Shown here one piece after another: positions 7,778-15,995 of a stretch of DNA of 64,000 nt. The notes beneath the pieces were generated by a model. That model was not told the origin of the DNA and did not search any database. It saw nothing but the letters and a program-made list of their open reading frames with translations. Each line of letters starts with the position of its first letter. The first letter of the stretch is position 1. The DNA comes from Arthrobacter sp. AFG20 (lineage in GTDB: Bacteria; Actinomycetota; Actinomycetes; Actinomycetales; Micrococcaceae). The stretch is taken from positions 46,638-110,637 of the forward strand of contig NZ_PJMC01000016.1 in NCBI RefSeq assembly GCF_002892795.1, given 5' to 3'. Position numbers and translations under genes: made by a program.

Positions 7778-7801
7778 GCATGATTCGTCTCTAATTCATG
7801 C
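7778..7801. promoter_or_regulatory. Candidate LysR-box between MFS and LysR genes
   Basis: GCATGA (7778-7783) and TCATGC (7796-7801) are perfect inverted arms with a 12-base AT-rich spacer. The dyad lies between the divergent -10 region of the exporter and the regulator start. Size and location fit a LysR-type T-N11-A activator site. Confidence 0.45.
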
Positions 7802-7831
7802 TGGAACGGATTGAATGACGGAGGAAAACCA

Positions 7832-8818
7832 GTGGATATCGAGCACAGGCAGCTGGTGCAGCTGCTTCCGATTCTGCCGCTGCTGGCGGAGCTTGGGCGG
7901 ACGCAGCACATCACCGAAACCGCTGAGCTGCTCGGCGTTCCGCAGTCGACGGTCAGCCGTGCGCTGGCGCGCGCCAGCGCCGTGGTGGGAACCGAGCTGC
8001 TGGTCAGGGACGGCAGGGGAGTCCGGCTGACACCTGCCGCGACGACGTTGCTGCCCTATGTGGAATCGGCGCTCGCCGAGTTCCGTGCGGGCCTGGACCT
8101 TGTCCGGCACGAATCGGAGGTGGTGCGCGGCCGGGTCGCCGTGACCTTCCAGCACACATTCGGCGAGGCGACGCTGCCCCTGCTCATCAGCGCATTCCGG
8201 AGCCGCTATCCGCAGACGGAGTTCGACCTCCGCCAGGGCTCCCGCGACAGCTGCCTTGCCGAACTTTCCTCCGGCGCCGCCGATCTCGCCCTGACCGCAC
8301 CCGTGGCGCCAGCCAGCAGGACCATCGGCTCAGCCGCGCTGTACCGGGAGCCGCTGCGGCTCGTGGTGCACCACCGGCACGCGCTGGCCAACCGGAAATC
8401 GGTGGCCATGGCCGAGATCCGGAAAGATCCCTTCGTTGCGCTCGGATCCGGTTACGGACTGCGCTCCCTGTCGGAGGCCCTGTTCCGGGAGGCCGGTTTC
8501 AGGCCACGGATCGCCTTTGAAAGCCAGGATTCACACACCGCGCGAGGTCTGGTGTCTGCCGGGTTGGGTGTCAGCATCCTCCCTCCGGAGGGAGGCAGCG
8601 GGCCGGGCTTCGGCGTCACGGCGGACACCGGCGACCTGGGCTGGGTCGAAGTTGCGCTGGAATCGGAACTGGCGTACCGCGAGATCGGCCTGGCCTGGCG
8701 GGAGCGCCGCAGCATGCGGGAGAGCGAACCTGACGCCGTCAGGCTCTTCCGGGAGCTGGTGCTGGAGGAGGGGCCAGGGCTTCTGGCGGGGCTGGTCCGG
8801 GCCCGCTCAGGTGCCTGA
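7832..8818 (+). CDS. LysR family transcriptional regulator
   Basis: The 328-residue protein has an N-terminal LysR winged helix (AELGRTQHITETAELLGVPQ, then STVSRALARASAVVGTELLV) and a C-terminal periplasmic-binding-like effector domain (about 90-300; RVAVTFQHTFGEATLPLLIS). GTG at 7832 is chosen because GGAGG lies at 7820-7824, eight bases upstream; a TTG at 7811 lacks a site. It is divergent from the YnfM-like exporter with a dyad between, so it probably regulates that exporter and itself. Confidence 0.92.
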   Translation: MDIEHRQLVQLLPILPLLAELGRTQHITETAELLGVPQSTVSRALARASAVVGTELLVRDGRGVRLTPAATTLLPYVESALAEFRAGLDLVRHESEVVRGRVAVTFQHTFGEATLPLLISAFRSRYPQTEFDLRQGSRDSCLAELSSGAADLALTAPVAPASRTIGSAALYREPLRLVVHHRHALANRKSVAMAEIRKDPFVALGSGYGLRSLSEALFREAGFRPRIAFESQDSHTARGLVSAGLGVSILPPEGGSGPGFGVTADTGDLGWVEVALESELAYREIGLAWRERRSMRESEPDAVRLFRELVLEEGPGLLAGLVRARSGA

Positions 8819-8856
8819 GCGGCCGCCTGGCGCCAGGCCCAAACCGGCGCCGGGCG

Positions 8857-9888
8857 CTAACCGTCCAGGAGTGCGCCCACGGCCTCGGCCACGCGTCCCG
8901 TCCTCGCCGAGCGCCAGCCCTTACCCGCCCAGAGGTTCAGCCGTTGCTGGTCACCGGCAGCGGCTGCTGCCGCGCGGATGGGGGCGGTCAGATGGTGGAT
9001 GGCGGGGTAGCCCTCGGGGGCGTCCCCATGGTCGCGGACAAAGTCATTGACCAGCGCCCGTGCGTAACGGCCGGTGAACGCGCGGGTGGGTATTGTCTCG
9101 GTGAAGCGGTCATCGCCCAGGGCATCCTTGTGCAGCTGGCGTGCGCCGCTTTCGTCCGTCCGCAGCAGCGCCGTTCCCACCTGCGCGGCCACCGCCCCGG
9201 CGGCGATGACCGACCTGACAGCGGCGGCGTCGGACACCGCGCCGGCGGCGATCAGCGGCAGGTCGACGGCGGCCGCCACCTCCCGGATCAGGTCAGCCGT
9301 CGACGGCGGCATGCCGCCCGGTTTGGCCGCGGGCAGGAACGCGCCGGAATGGGCGCCGGCGCTGCTGTGCTGGACGACGAGGGCGTCGAATCCGCGGTCC
9401 GCCGCCAGCCCGGCCTCCGCGCGGCTGGTGACTGTGGCGAGGACCGTCGACCCCGCCTTCCGAAGCGCCTCGACCACTGCCGAATCGGGCAGCCCGAACG
9501 CGAAGCTGACCAGTTCAACCGGGTGCTGCAGCAGGAGGTCGATCTTCGACTGCCAGGCATCGTCGTCGTCAAGCACCAGGGTCGGCACGCTCACGCCGTA
9601 GCGCCCGGCGTCCCGGTCGAGGCTGCTCCGGTACTGCTCCAGCCTTGCCACTGCGTCGGGGGAGGGGTTCAGCTGTGCATGGTCCGGCACAAAAACGTTG
9701 ACCCCGAACCGGACGCCGGCGTCCCGGCAGGCCCGGATCTCCGCACTGACCGCGTCCGCACTCTTGTACCCCGCGGCGAGAAAGCCCAGCCCGCCGGCGC
9801 GGTGGACGGCCTGGACGAAGCCCGGCGTGGACGTCCCGCCTGCCATGGGCGCTGCAATGATGCGGGAATCAATCTCGGCGTGGGGCAT
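8857..9888 (-). CDS. Nitronate monooxygenase family FMN enzyme
   Basis: The 343-residue TIM-barrel flavoprotein is of the NMO/2-nitropropane dioxygenase family, which oxidises nitronates such as propionate 3-nitronate to semialdehyde. The N-terminal IIAAPMAGGTSTPGFVQAVH and GGLGFLAAGY match the FMN-binding start of the family. The central VVQHSSAGAHSGAF carries the expected catalytic-type His-Ser-rich loop, and LPLIAAGAVSDAAAV the phosphate-binding glycines. ATG at 9888 has AAGGAG upstream. It is divergent from the sugar kinase gene, 36 bases away. Enoyl-ACP reductase II-type activity is a less likely alternative. Confidence 0.88.
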   Translation of the reverse strand: MPHAEIDSRIIAAPMAGGTSTPGFVQAVHRAGGLGFLAAGYKSADAVSAEIRACRDAGVRFGVNVFVPDHAQLNPSPDAVARLEQYRSSLDRDAGRYGVSVPTLVLDDDDAWQSKIDLLLQHPVELVSFAFGLPDSAVVEALRKAGSTVLATVTSRAEAGLAADRGFDALVVQHSSAGAHSGAFLPAAKPGGMPPSTADLIREVAAAVDLPLIAAGAVSDAAAVRSVIAAGAVAAQVGTALLRTDESGARQLHKDALGDDRFTETIPTRAFTGRYARALVNDFVRDHGDAPEGYPAIHHLTAPIRAAAAAAGDQQRLNLWAGKGWRSARTGRVAEAVGALLDG

Positions 9889-9912
9889 GGCCGGCTCCTT
9901 GGGGCTAATCAG

Positions 9913-9918
9913 TAATCT
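9913..9918 (+). promoter_or_regulatory. -10 box TAATCT of leaderless sugar kinase gene
   Basis: TAATCT is followed by exactly six bases and the GTG start at 9925. No ribosome binding site is present in between. Confidence 0.5.
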
Positions 9919-9924
9919 GTTCAG

Positions 9925-10911
9925 GTGACTAACTCTGACAACCTATCCGGTGCGGCCCCTGCTTCGTCCAGCGCTGTCCCGTCCAATGCTGTTTCGCCCG
10001 GCACGCTCCCGTCCGGTACCGCCCGAGCCAGCGACGTCGTGATCGGCCTCGACATCGGCGGCACCAAGACGAGGGGAGTCCGCTTCGAGCGCGGGGAACC
10101 GGTAGCCGACCAGAGCGTGGGAAGCGCCAACGTCCAGAACGTAAGCCGTGCGGAAGCCGCGGCGCACCTTGCGGAGCTTTTTGCGAAAATCGGCAGGGGG
10201 CCGGTGGCGCAGGTCTACGCCGGCGCCGGCGGGATCGACACCGATGAGGACGCCGCCGCCCTGGCCGCCCTCATCGAGCCGCACGCCCCGGGGGCCCGGA
10301 TTACCGTGGTCCACGACTCCCGGCTCCTGCTCGCGGCCGGCGGCGCCAGCACCGGCGTCGCAGTCATCGCGGGCACCGGCTCGGCGGCCTGGGGCGCGAA
10401 CGGGGACGGTGACGAGGCACGGGCGGGCGGCTGGGGCTACCTCCTGGGCGACGAAGGCAGCGGTTACTGGCTGGGCCGCGAGGCGGTCCGGCACAGCCTG
10501 CGGCGCATGAACCAGGGGCAGGAACCGGACGAGCTGACGCGGGCACTCCTGGATTCCTGCAACACCGATGACCCGAACAGGCTGATCGCGCTCTTCCACT
10601 CCCCGGACACCGGACGGCGCTTCTGGGCGCAGCAGGCCCGGCTGGTGGTGGAGGCGGCCGACGCCGGCCACAGCGTCAGCCGTGACCTGATTGACCAGGC
10701 GGGCAAGGACCTGGCGGAGATGGCCGCCCAGGTCCTGAAGCAGCTGGGGCTGGACGGTCCGGTCATCCTGGGCAGCGGCCTGGGCATGAACGTTGGCCGG
10801 CTTCAGGAATCGTTCCGGCAGCACCTGGCCGCAGCAGGAGTCAGCGACGTGCGGATCCTGGCACAGGACCCCGTTTTCGGTGTCCCGCTGCTGGTCCGCG
10901 ACCAGCCCTGA
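9925..10911 (+). CDS. N-acetylglucosamine kinase-like BadF/BcrA ATPase
   Basis: The 328-residue protein is of the BadF/BadG/BcrA/BcrD ATPase family (ASKHA fold). Phosphate 1 motif VIGLDIGGTKTRGVRFERGE lies at about 36-55, phosphate 2 at about 145-160 (VIAGTGSAAWG) and GYLLGDEGSGYWLGREAV follows, a signature of GlcNAc kinases. The first 34 residues are low-complexity Ser/Ala/Pro. The likely role is phosphorylation of GlcNAc or another amino sugar from cell-wall turnover. It is convergent with the pirin gene, 10 bases apart. Confidence 0.82.
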   Translation: MTNSDNLSGAAPASSSAVPSNAVSPGTLPSGTARASDVVIGLDIGGTKTRGVRFERGEPVADQSVGSANVQNVSRAEAAAHLAELFAKIGRGPVAQVYAGAGGIDTDEDAAALAALIEPHAPGARITVVHDSRLLLAAGGASTGVAVIAGTGSAAWGANGDGDEARAGGWGYLLGDEGSGYWLGREAVRHSLRRMNQGQEPDELTRALLDSCNTDDPNRLIALFHSPDTGRRFWAQQARLVVEAADAGHSVSRDLIDQAGKDLAEMAAQVLKQLGLDGPVILGSGLGMNVGRLQESFRQHLAAAGVSDVRILAQDPVFGVPLLVRDQP

Positions 10912-10921
10912 CCCAGGGCCC

Positions 10922-11962
10922 CTAGGAACGGGTCCGCGGCCTGAGCTGCACTCCGGGCAAGGGCGGCGCGGGGATCCTTCCTGCCTCGCGGCCCGCATCC
11001 GGCCCATGGCCGCGGACCAGCCCGAAGCGGGCACCTTCCGCGGCCGGGTCGGACAGCTCTGCCTGGGCCTCCCAGTCCGCCCGCGCCTGGGCGACCTCCT
11101 CATGGGTCCTGCCCACGAAGTTCCACCACATCAGCAGCTCCTCCTGGAGCGGCTCACCGCCGATCAGGACGAACCGGGTCTCCGGCAGGGCGTTCACGGC
11201 CAGGACCTCACGCCCGGCCCCCAGGTAGCCCAGCGGTCCCGGTTCGATCGCCCGCCCGTCCACCGTCAGGCCGCCGTCGAGCACCAGGACGGCGTGCTCG
11301 AACGCCGGGTCGAGCGGGAAAGCGGCGACGCCGCCGCAGCGGACGTCCGCGCCGACGATCGGCGTGTACATCGTGGCGGGCGAGGAAGCGCCGGCGAAGG
11401 ATCCCACCATCACGGTGGCGGTGAAGCCCGGGCCATGGACCGTGGGCAGGTCACGGTGCTGTTCGAAGGCCGGAGGCCTGTCCCGCTCCCCGTCCGGCAA
11501 CGCAACCCACAGCTGCAGCCCGCGCTGCAGCGGAAGCCCTGCACCGCCGTCGTCCGTGCCGTCGTCCGTCGCCGGCAGCACGGCAAACTCGGAGTGCGAG
11601 ACGCCGTGGCCCGCGGTCATGATGTTCAGCTCTCCCGGGCGGACAATGACGTCGCTGCCCACGCTGTCCCGGTGCCTGATCTGCCCGGCTAGCGGCCACG
11701 TCACGGTCTGCAGCCCGGTATGCGGGTGCGGGAGCACTGACATCGCCGTCCGGTCGGGACCGAAGCTGTCCAGGAAGCACCAGGCACCCACCGTCGGCAG
11801 GCCGCGCTGGGGCAGTGTGCGAAGCACCGACATCGCGCGGACCCCGCCGAGCGGCACTTCGCGTGCCGGCCACAGCTGCAGGCAGGGCCCCGCTCCCGTC
11901 CCTGTTTCCGGGCCGGCGGGCGGGCAGGTTTCCTCCTGCGGGAGAAGCTCCAGATTCGTCAC
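10922..11962 (-). CDS. Pirin family bicupin protein
   Basis: The 346-residue protein has the pirin N-terminal cupin, with the metal-binding pattern LPHPHTGLQTVTW and then GHGVSHSEFA, and the second C-terminal cupin. Pirins are iron-binding; some act as quercetinases or redox regulators. The GTG start at 11962 follows a -10 box TAGAGT and six bases, as in other leaderless genes here. It is divergent from the NUDIX gene. Exact substrate unknown. Confidence 0.9.
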   Translation of the reverse strand: MTNLELLPQEETCPPAGPETGTGAGPCLQLWPAREVPLGGVRAMSVLRTLPQRGLPTVGAWCFLDSFGPDRTAMSVLPHPHTGLQTVTWPLAGQIRHRDSVGSDVIVRPGELNIMTAGHGVSHSEFAVLPATDDGTDDGGAGLPLQRGLQLWVALPDGERDRPPAFEQHRDLPTVHGPGFTATVMVGSFAGASSPATMYTPIVGADVRCGGVAAFPLDPAFEHAVLVLDGGLTVDGRAIEPGPLGYLGAGREVLAVNALPETRFVLIGGEPLQEELLMWWNFVGRTHEEVAQARADWEAQAELSDPAAEGARFGLVRGHGPDAGREAGRIPAPPLPGVQLRPRTRS

Positions 11963-11968
11963 AGTCCC

Positions 11969-11974
11969 ACTCTA
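11969..11974 (-). promoter_or_regulatory. -10 box TAGAGT of leaderless pirin gene
   Basis: On the minus strand TAGAGT is followed by GGGACT (six bases) and the GTG start at 11962. Confidence 0.5.
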
Positions 11975-12006
11975 GGACGGCAGCCTGCACGCGGATAGCG
12001 CGGGGC

Positions 12007-12012
12007 TACGCT
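12007..12012 (+). promoter_or_regulatory. -10 box TACGCT of leaderless NUDIX gene
   Basis: TACGCT is followed by GGAGCC (six bases) and the ATG at 12019. Confidence 0.5.
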
Positions 12013-12018
12013 GGAGCC

Positions 12019-12480
12019 ATGAGCGTTCTCTTCGACACCCGCCCCGCCGCCTATGCAGTCATCATCCGCGACGGCGCCATCCTTCTGGCGTACTGGAAGC
12101 AAGACGGCAAGGAAGGCTGGACACTGCCCGGCGGCGGGCTGGACCTGGCCGAGCACCCCGTGGACGGCTGCATCCGTGAGGTCTTCGAGGAGACGGGGTA
12201 CCACGCCGAAATCGGCGGGATGCTCGGGATCGACGTCGGCCATTGGCCGGCGGATTCGCGGCTGGACGGGGCGGACCGCGACTTCCAGGCGCTCCGCCTG
12301 GTCTACGAGGCGAGGGTCACGGGCGGGGAGCTCACCCACGAAACGAACGGCACCACCACGCACGCCGCGTGGATTCCGCTGCGGGACGTCGACTCGCTCA
12401 ACAGGGTGTCCCTGGTGGACGCCGCGCTGCGGCTTTTCTCGGAGCGGCCGGTCAACGGCAAGCTTGAGTCACTGGACTGA
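12019..12480 (+). CDS. NUDIX hydrolase
   Basis: The 153-residue single-domain NUDIX protein has a perfect Nudix box. GGLDLAEHPVDGCIREVFEE plus TGY (about residues 37-59) matches G-x5-E-x7-REV-x-EE-x-G. The N-terminus AAYAVIIRDGAILLAYWKQD is the typical first strand pair. It hydrolyses a nucleoside diphosphate linked to another group; the substrate cannot be read from sequence. It is divergent from pirin with a 56-base spacer containing both -10 boxes. Confidence 0.93.
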   Translation: MSVLFDTRPAAYAVIIRDGAILLAYWKQDGKEGWTLPGGGLDLAEHPVDGCIREVFEETGYHAEIGGMLGIDVGHWPADSRLDGADRDFQALRLVYEARVTGGELTHETNGTTTHAAWIPLRDVDSLNRVSLVDAALRLFSERPVNGKLESLD

Positions 12481-12850
12481 GATTCCTGGACTGATTTCCG
12501 GGCGCAGCCCAGTTGCCCTAGCCAGCCGGTGCCCCGCTGGCTATTCTGGGGGAGTCCCCGGACCTTTTTGTCCGGCGGCGGCCAGTCCGGCATGAACTTC
12601 GTACGGGGGAGGTGGACCTGATGATTGCAGAATCCGTGCGCGCTCCGCGCCTTCTCGAAATCACCTTCATTACTCCTGCCCCTGCTGCTGCCCACTCTTA
12701 GCCAGCCCAGCGCGCACAGCGCACTTCTTTGCCGGCCGGCGGCGCTTCGGGGCCAACCCGAGGTTCACAGTGAAAAATTCTTCCGGCACTCGTGCCAACC
12801 AGCTTCAAAACCAAACCCCTAACCCGGCCCCTCTCACAAAGACTGATCTC
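12481..12850. other. Leader region before rsgA
   Basis: This stretch of 370 bases has no established gene. It contains a hairpin GCCAGC/GCTGGC (12521-12541), a -10-like TATTCT at 12542, a second dyad CCGGAC/GTCCGG with a CTTTTT loop (12558-12575), and a short ORF with a strong ribosome site (see 12621-12701). A GTG at 12770 in the rsgA frame may be an alternative start. Confidence 0.4.
12621..12701 (+). CDS. Candidate 26-residue leader peptide upstream of rsgA
   Basis: ATG at 12621 is preceded by GGGGGAGGTGG (12605-12615), one of the strongest ribosome sites in the window. The ORF encodes MIAESVRAPRLLEITFITPA and six more residues, then stops with TAG at 12699-12701. No homology recognised. 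It could be a regulatory leader peptide or a chance ORF. Confidence 0.35.
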   Translation: MIAESVRAPRLLEITFITPAPAAAHS

Positions 12851-13927
12851 ATGAACACCGGGCCCGTGCCCGGCCCAAGCCAGTACGGCTTCACGGAGGC
12901 CAAGGCGGAGCACTTCGCGGCCCATCCGGCCGGCGGCGCCGAGGCTGCCGCCCGCGTCGTCCGGGTGGACCGCAACCGGATCGTCGCGGCCACGGCCGGC
13001 GGACTGGTGCACCTGCCGTATCCCCCCGGTACCGTGCCGGCCACCGGCGACTGGGTCTGGCTCGGCCGCAACCGGGCGGCGGAACCGGCCGTCGTCGGCG
13101 TTCTTCCGCGCACGTCGGAGCTCAGCCGTAAACGTGCGTTCGACCCGTCCACGGAGGGGCAGGTCCTCGCCGCGAACATCGACATGGTGGGCGTGGTTGT
13201 TCCCGTGGACCGTCCGCTGAGCCACAACAGGCTCGAACGGACCCTGGTGGCCGTCTGGGATTCCGGCGCCACCCCGTTGGTGATCATCACGAAGGCGGAC
13301 CTGGCGGACATCGCTGACGACGTCGTCGGGAAGGTGATCCTGCAGGCCGCCGGCGTGGATGTGGTGACCACCTCGGCGGAGCACGGAGACGGCATCGACG
13401 AACTGCTCTCCAGGGTGCAGCCGGGGTGGACGCTCGCCCTGCTGGGCCCCTCCGGCGCCGGGAAGTCCACCCTCATCAACGCTCTCGTGGGGCACCACGT
13501 CCAGTCCACCGGGGACGTGCGGGCCACCGACGGCAGGGGGCGGCACACCACGACATCGCGGGAGCTGGTGCCGCTGCCCAATGGCGCCGTGCTGATGGAC
13601 ACTCCCGGTGTCCGCGGCTTCGGCCTGTTCGACGCCGAGGACGGCATGGAAGAGATGTTCGGCGACCTGCAGGTGCTCTTTGAGCAGTGCCGCTTCTCCG
13701 ACTGCGCCCATGACCGGGAACCAGGGTGCGCCGTCCGGGCGGCGCTCGACGACGGATCCCTCAAGGAGCGGCGGTGGGCCAGCTACCTCAAGCTCCAGCG
13801 CGAACTCGCCGCCCTGGCACGGCGCCACGACGCTGCGGCGAGAAGGGCGTACCAGCGGGAATGGCACCAGAAGGTGGTGGTGGCCGGGCGCAGCCAGCGG
13901 GCCGCCGAACGCTACCGCCATTCGTGA
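12851..13927 (+). CDS. rsgA: Ribosome small subunit-dependent GTPase A
   Basis: The 358-residue circularly permuted GTPase assists late 30S ribosome assembly. After an OB-like N-terminal domain, the G motifs come in the permuted order G4-G1-G3: TKAD (147-150), GPSGAGKST (199-207), DTPG (250-253). The C-terminal zinc knuckle has C280, C285, H287 and C293. ATG at 12851 gives the normal start; a GTG at 12770 would add 27 low-complexity residues. A perfect 22-bp inverted repeat follows three bases after the stop. Confidence 0.95.
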   Translation: MNTGPVPGPSQYGFTEAKAEHFAAHPAGGAEAAARVVRVDRNRIVAATAGGLVHLPYPPGTVPATGDWVWLGRNRAAEPAVVGVLPRTSELSRKRAFDPSTEGQVLAANIDMVGVVVPVDRPLSHNRLERTLVAVWDSGATPLVIITKADLADIADDVVGKVILQAAGVDVVTTSAEHGDGIDELLSRVQPGWTLALLGPSGAGKSTLINALVGHHVQSTGDVRATDGRGRHTTTSRELVPLPNGAVLMDTPGVRGFGLFDAEDGMEEMFGDLQVLFEQCRFSDCAHDREPGCAVRAALDDGSLKERRWASYLKLQRELAALARRHDAAARRAYQREWHQKVVVAGRSQRAAERYRHS

Positions 13928-13930
13928 ACC

Positions 13931-13995
13931 GGAGTTTTTGTCCAGATAATGGCCGCTCCGGTGGCATTTGGACCCATTATCTGGACAAAAACTCC
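13931..13995. repeat. Perfect 22-bp inverted repeat after rsgA
   Basis: The left arm is 13931-13952 and the right arm 13974-13995, identical over 22 bases in inverted orientation with a 21-base loop. The arms start GGAGTTTTTGTCC and are AT-richer than the surroundings. There is no T-tract after the right arm, so it is an unusual terminator if it is one. It may be a small repeat element. Confidence 0.8.
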
Positions 13996-14193
13996 TCCAC
14001 CCATCCGGGCCGGAGACGGCACCGAATCAATCGTGTTTGTGTCCGAATGATTACGGTATCCGTGCCTGCGGCGGTTTTGCTTCAGGCACTGGTTACGCTT
14101 GGTCAAGATGCGCTTTACAGCCAAAAACAGCGTGCTTATGATCAATTCGCTTTACCGTCCGATGTTGCCGCCCAACAGTAAGGTAAGCCGGGT

Positions 14194-15282
14194 ATGGCCG
14201 AAGCCATGATTGAGTTCCAGAGCGTCACCAAGCAGTACCAGAGCGGGCAACCGGCGGTGGACCAGCTAAGCATGTCCATTGACCGTGGCTCCATCACGGT
14301 GTTCGTAGGACCATCAGGCTGCGGCAAGACCACCTCCCTACGCATGATCAACCGGATGGTGGAGCCCACGTCCGGGACCATCACGGTGGGCGGGCGCGAC
14401 GTCACTTCCGTGCCTGCAGCCGAGCTCCGGCGCTCCATGGGCTACGTGATGCAGTCGTCGGGCCTCATGCCGCACCGCTCCGTCGTGGACAACATCGCCA
14501 CCGTGCCCCGGCTGAACGGCGTCTCGAAAGCCGACGCCCGCAAGCGCGCGGAGGAACTGCTCGACGTCGTGGGGCTGGCCCCGTCGCTGGGCAAGCGGTA
14601 CCCGTCGCAGCTCTCGGGCGGCCAGCAGCAGCGCGTCGGCGTGGCCCGGGCGCTCGCCGCCGACCCGCCGGTCCTGCTGATGGACGAGCCCTTCAGCGCC
14701 GTGGATCCCGTGGTCCGCGACGAACTCCAGCAGGAACTCCTGCGCCTGCAGCGGGACCTGGCCAAGACCATCGTGTTTGTCACCCACGACATCGACGAGG
14801 CCACCGTGCTGGGGGACAAGGTGGCTGTCTTCGCCGTCGGCGGCAAGCTGGCGCAGTACGCCACGCCCGAGGAGATCCTCCGGGCACCGGCCAACGAGTT
14901 CGTGGCTTCCTTTGTGGGCCGGGACCGCGGGTTCCGGCACCTCGCGTTCACCACGGCCGACGGCGTCGCGGTCCACCCCGTTGACACGGTCACCCGGGGC
15001 GGGGAGGCCGGTTCACATACGGACAGTTGGCGCCTGGTGGTGGATGACCAGCAACGCCCGCTGGGCTGGGAAGGCCCCGGCCTCGACTCCCAGCTCATCC
15101 CCGGCGGCTCCCTGTTCCGGCCGGGCGACACCCTGCGGCGCGCCCTGGACGCCGCGCTATCCTCCCCATCGGGGCTCGGCGTCGCGGTGGACGGCGACGG
15201 CAAGGTTGCCGGCGTCGTCAAGGGCGCGGAGGTGCTCTCCAGCATCGAGTCCGCACGCCGGACCCGGCAGGGCGCCCGCTGA
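14194..15282 (+). CDS. Osmolyte (glycine betaine/carnitine/choline) ABC transporter ATPase
   Basis: The 362-residue OpuCA/ProV-type ATP-binding subunit. Walker A GPSGCGKTT is at about 38-46, the signature LSGGQQQRVGVARAL at about 141-155, and Walker B VLLMDEPFSAVDPVVR follows. The C-terminal part (about 250-350) resembles a degenerate CBS region (LGVAVDGDGKVAGVVKGAEV), as in osmoregulated transporters. It heads a tight operon: TGATG overlaps the next permease. Osmotic control would be expected from the family. Confidence 0.9.
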   Translation: MAEAMIEFQSVTKQYQSGQPAVDQLSMSIDRGSITVFVGPSGCGKTTSLRMINRMVEPTSGTITVGGRDVTSVPAAELRRSMGYVMQSSGLMPHRSVVDNIATVPRLNGVSKADARKRAEELLDVVGLAPSLGKRYPSQLSGGQQQRVGVARALAADPPVLLMDEPFSAVDPVVRDELQQELLRLQRDLAKTIVFVTHDIDEATVLGDKVAVFAVGGKLAQYATPEEILRAPANEFVASFVGRDRGFRHLAFTTADGVAVHPVDTVTRGGEAGSHTDSWRLVVDDQQRPLGWEGPGLDSQLIPGGSLFRPGDTLRRALDAALSSPSGLGVAVDGDGKVAGVVKGAEVLSSIESARRTRQGAR

Positions 15283-15995
15283 TGGAGTGGTTCCTGGCGA
15301 ACAGCCCCATGGTCTTTGAACGGGCCGGCCAGCACCTGGTCCTGGCCCTGATTCCGATGGTCCTGGGCCTGGTGATCTCCATTCCACTGGCACAGTTTTC
15401 GCGGCGGCACAGCGCACTGCGCCAACTCGTGGCCACCGTGAGCTCCCTGCTCTACACCATTCCGTCGCTGGCGCTGTTCATCATTCTCCCGCCGCTGCTG
15501 GGGACCCGGATCCTTGACCCGCTGAATGTCATCGTCGCCCTGACCATCTACGCCGTGGCGCTGCTGGTGCGGGCTGCCATGGACGCCTTCGATTCCGTCG
15601 ATGACGACCTCCGGCAGGCGGCCGTGGCCATGGGCTACAAGCCGGCCGCCCGGTTCCTGCAGATCGACCTGCCGCTGTCCCTGCCGGTGATGTTCGCCGG
15701 CCTCCGCGTGGTGTCGGTAAGCAACATTTCGCTGGTGAGCGTCGCCGCGCTGCTGGGCGTGGGAAACCTGGGGATGCTGTTCACGGACGGGCTGCAGCGG
15801 AACTTCGTCACCGAAGTGGTGGTGGGGATTGTCGCCATCCTGCTGCTGGCCGTGGTGATGGACGCGTTGCTGGTGATCCTGGAACGGGTCCTCACACCGT
15901 GGACCAGGGCCGGTTCCGTAAAGACAGACGCGCACGCCCGGTCCGGCGCCGAATTCCTCGCTGACGCCAAAGTCCACGCGGGGGCAGGCTCATGA
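15282..15995 (+). CDS. Osmolyte ABC transporter permease 1
   Basis: The 237-residue BPD_transp_1 permease has about five to six helices. The EAA loop reads AAVAMGYKPAARFLQIDLPL, typical for OpuCB/ProW-like subunits. The N-terminal MEWFLANSPMVFERAGQHLV precedes helix 1. The start overlaps the ATPase stop by one base, and its stop overlaps the second permease start (ATGA). It forms the channel with the second permease. Confidence 0.9.
   Translation: MEWFLANSPMVFERAGQHLVLALIPMVLGLVISIPLAQFSRRHSALRQLVATVSSLLYTIPSLALFIILPPLLGTRILDPLNVIVALTIYAVALLVRAAMDAFDSVDDDLRQAAVAMGYKPAARFLQIDLPLSLPVMFAGLRVVSVSNISLVSVAALLGVGNLGMLFTDGLQRNFVTEVVVGIVAILLLAVVMDALLVILERVLTPWTRAGSVKTDAHARSGAEFLADAKVHAGAGS

Noticed and set aside
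13996..14193. Known riboswitch before the osmolyte ABC operon
   Set aside because: No recognisable conserved aptamer pattern; only the upstream inverted repeat and general promoter-like AT-rich sequence are seen.
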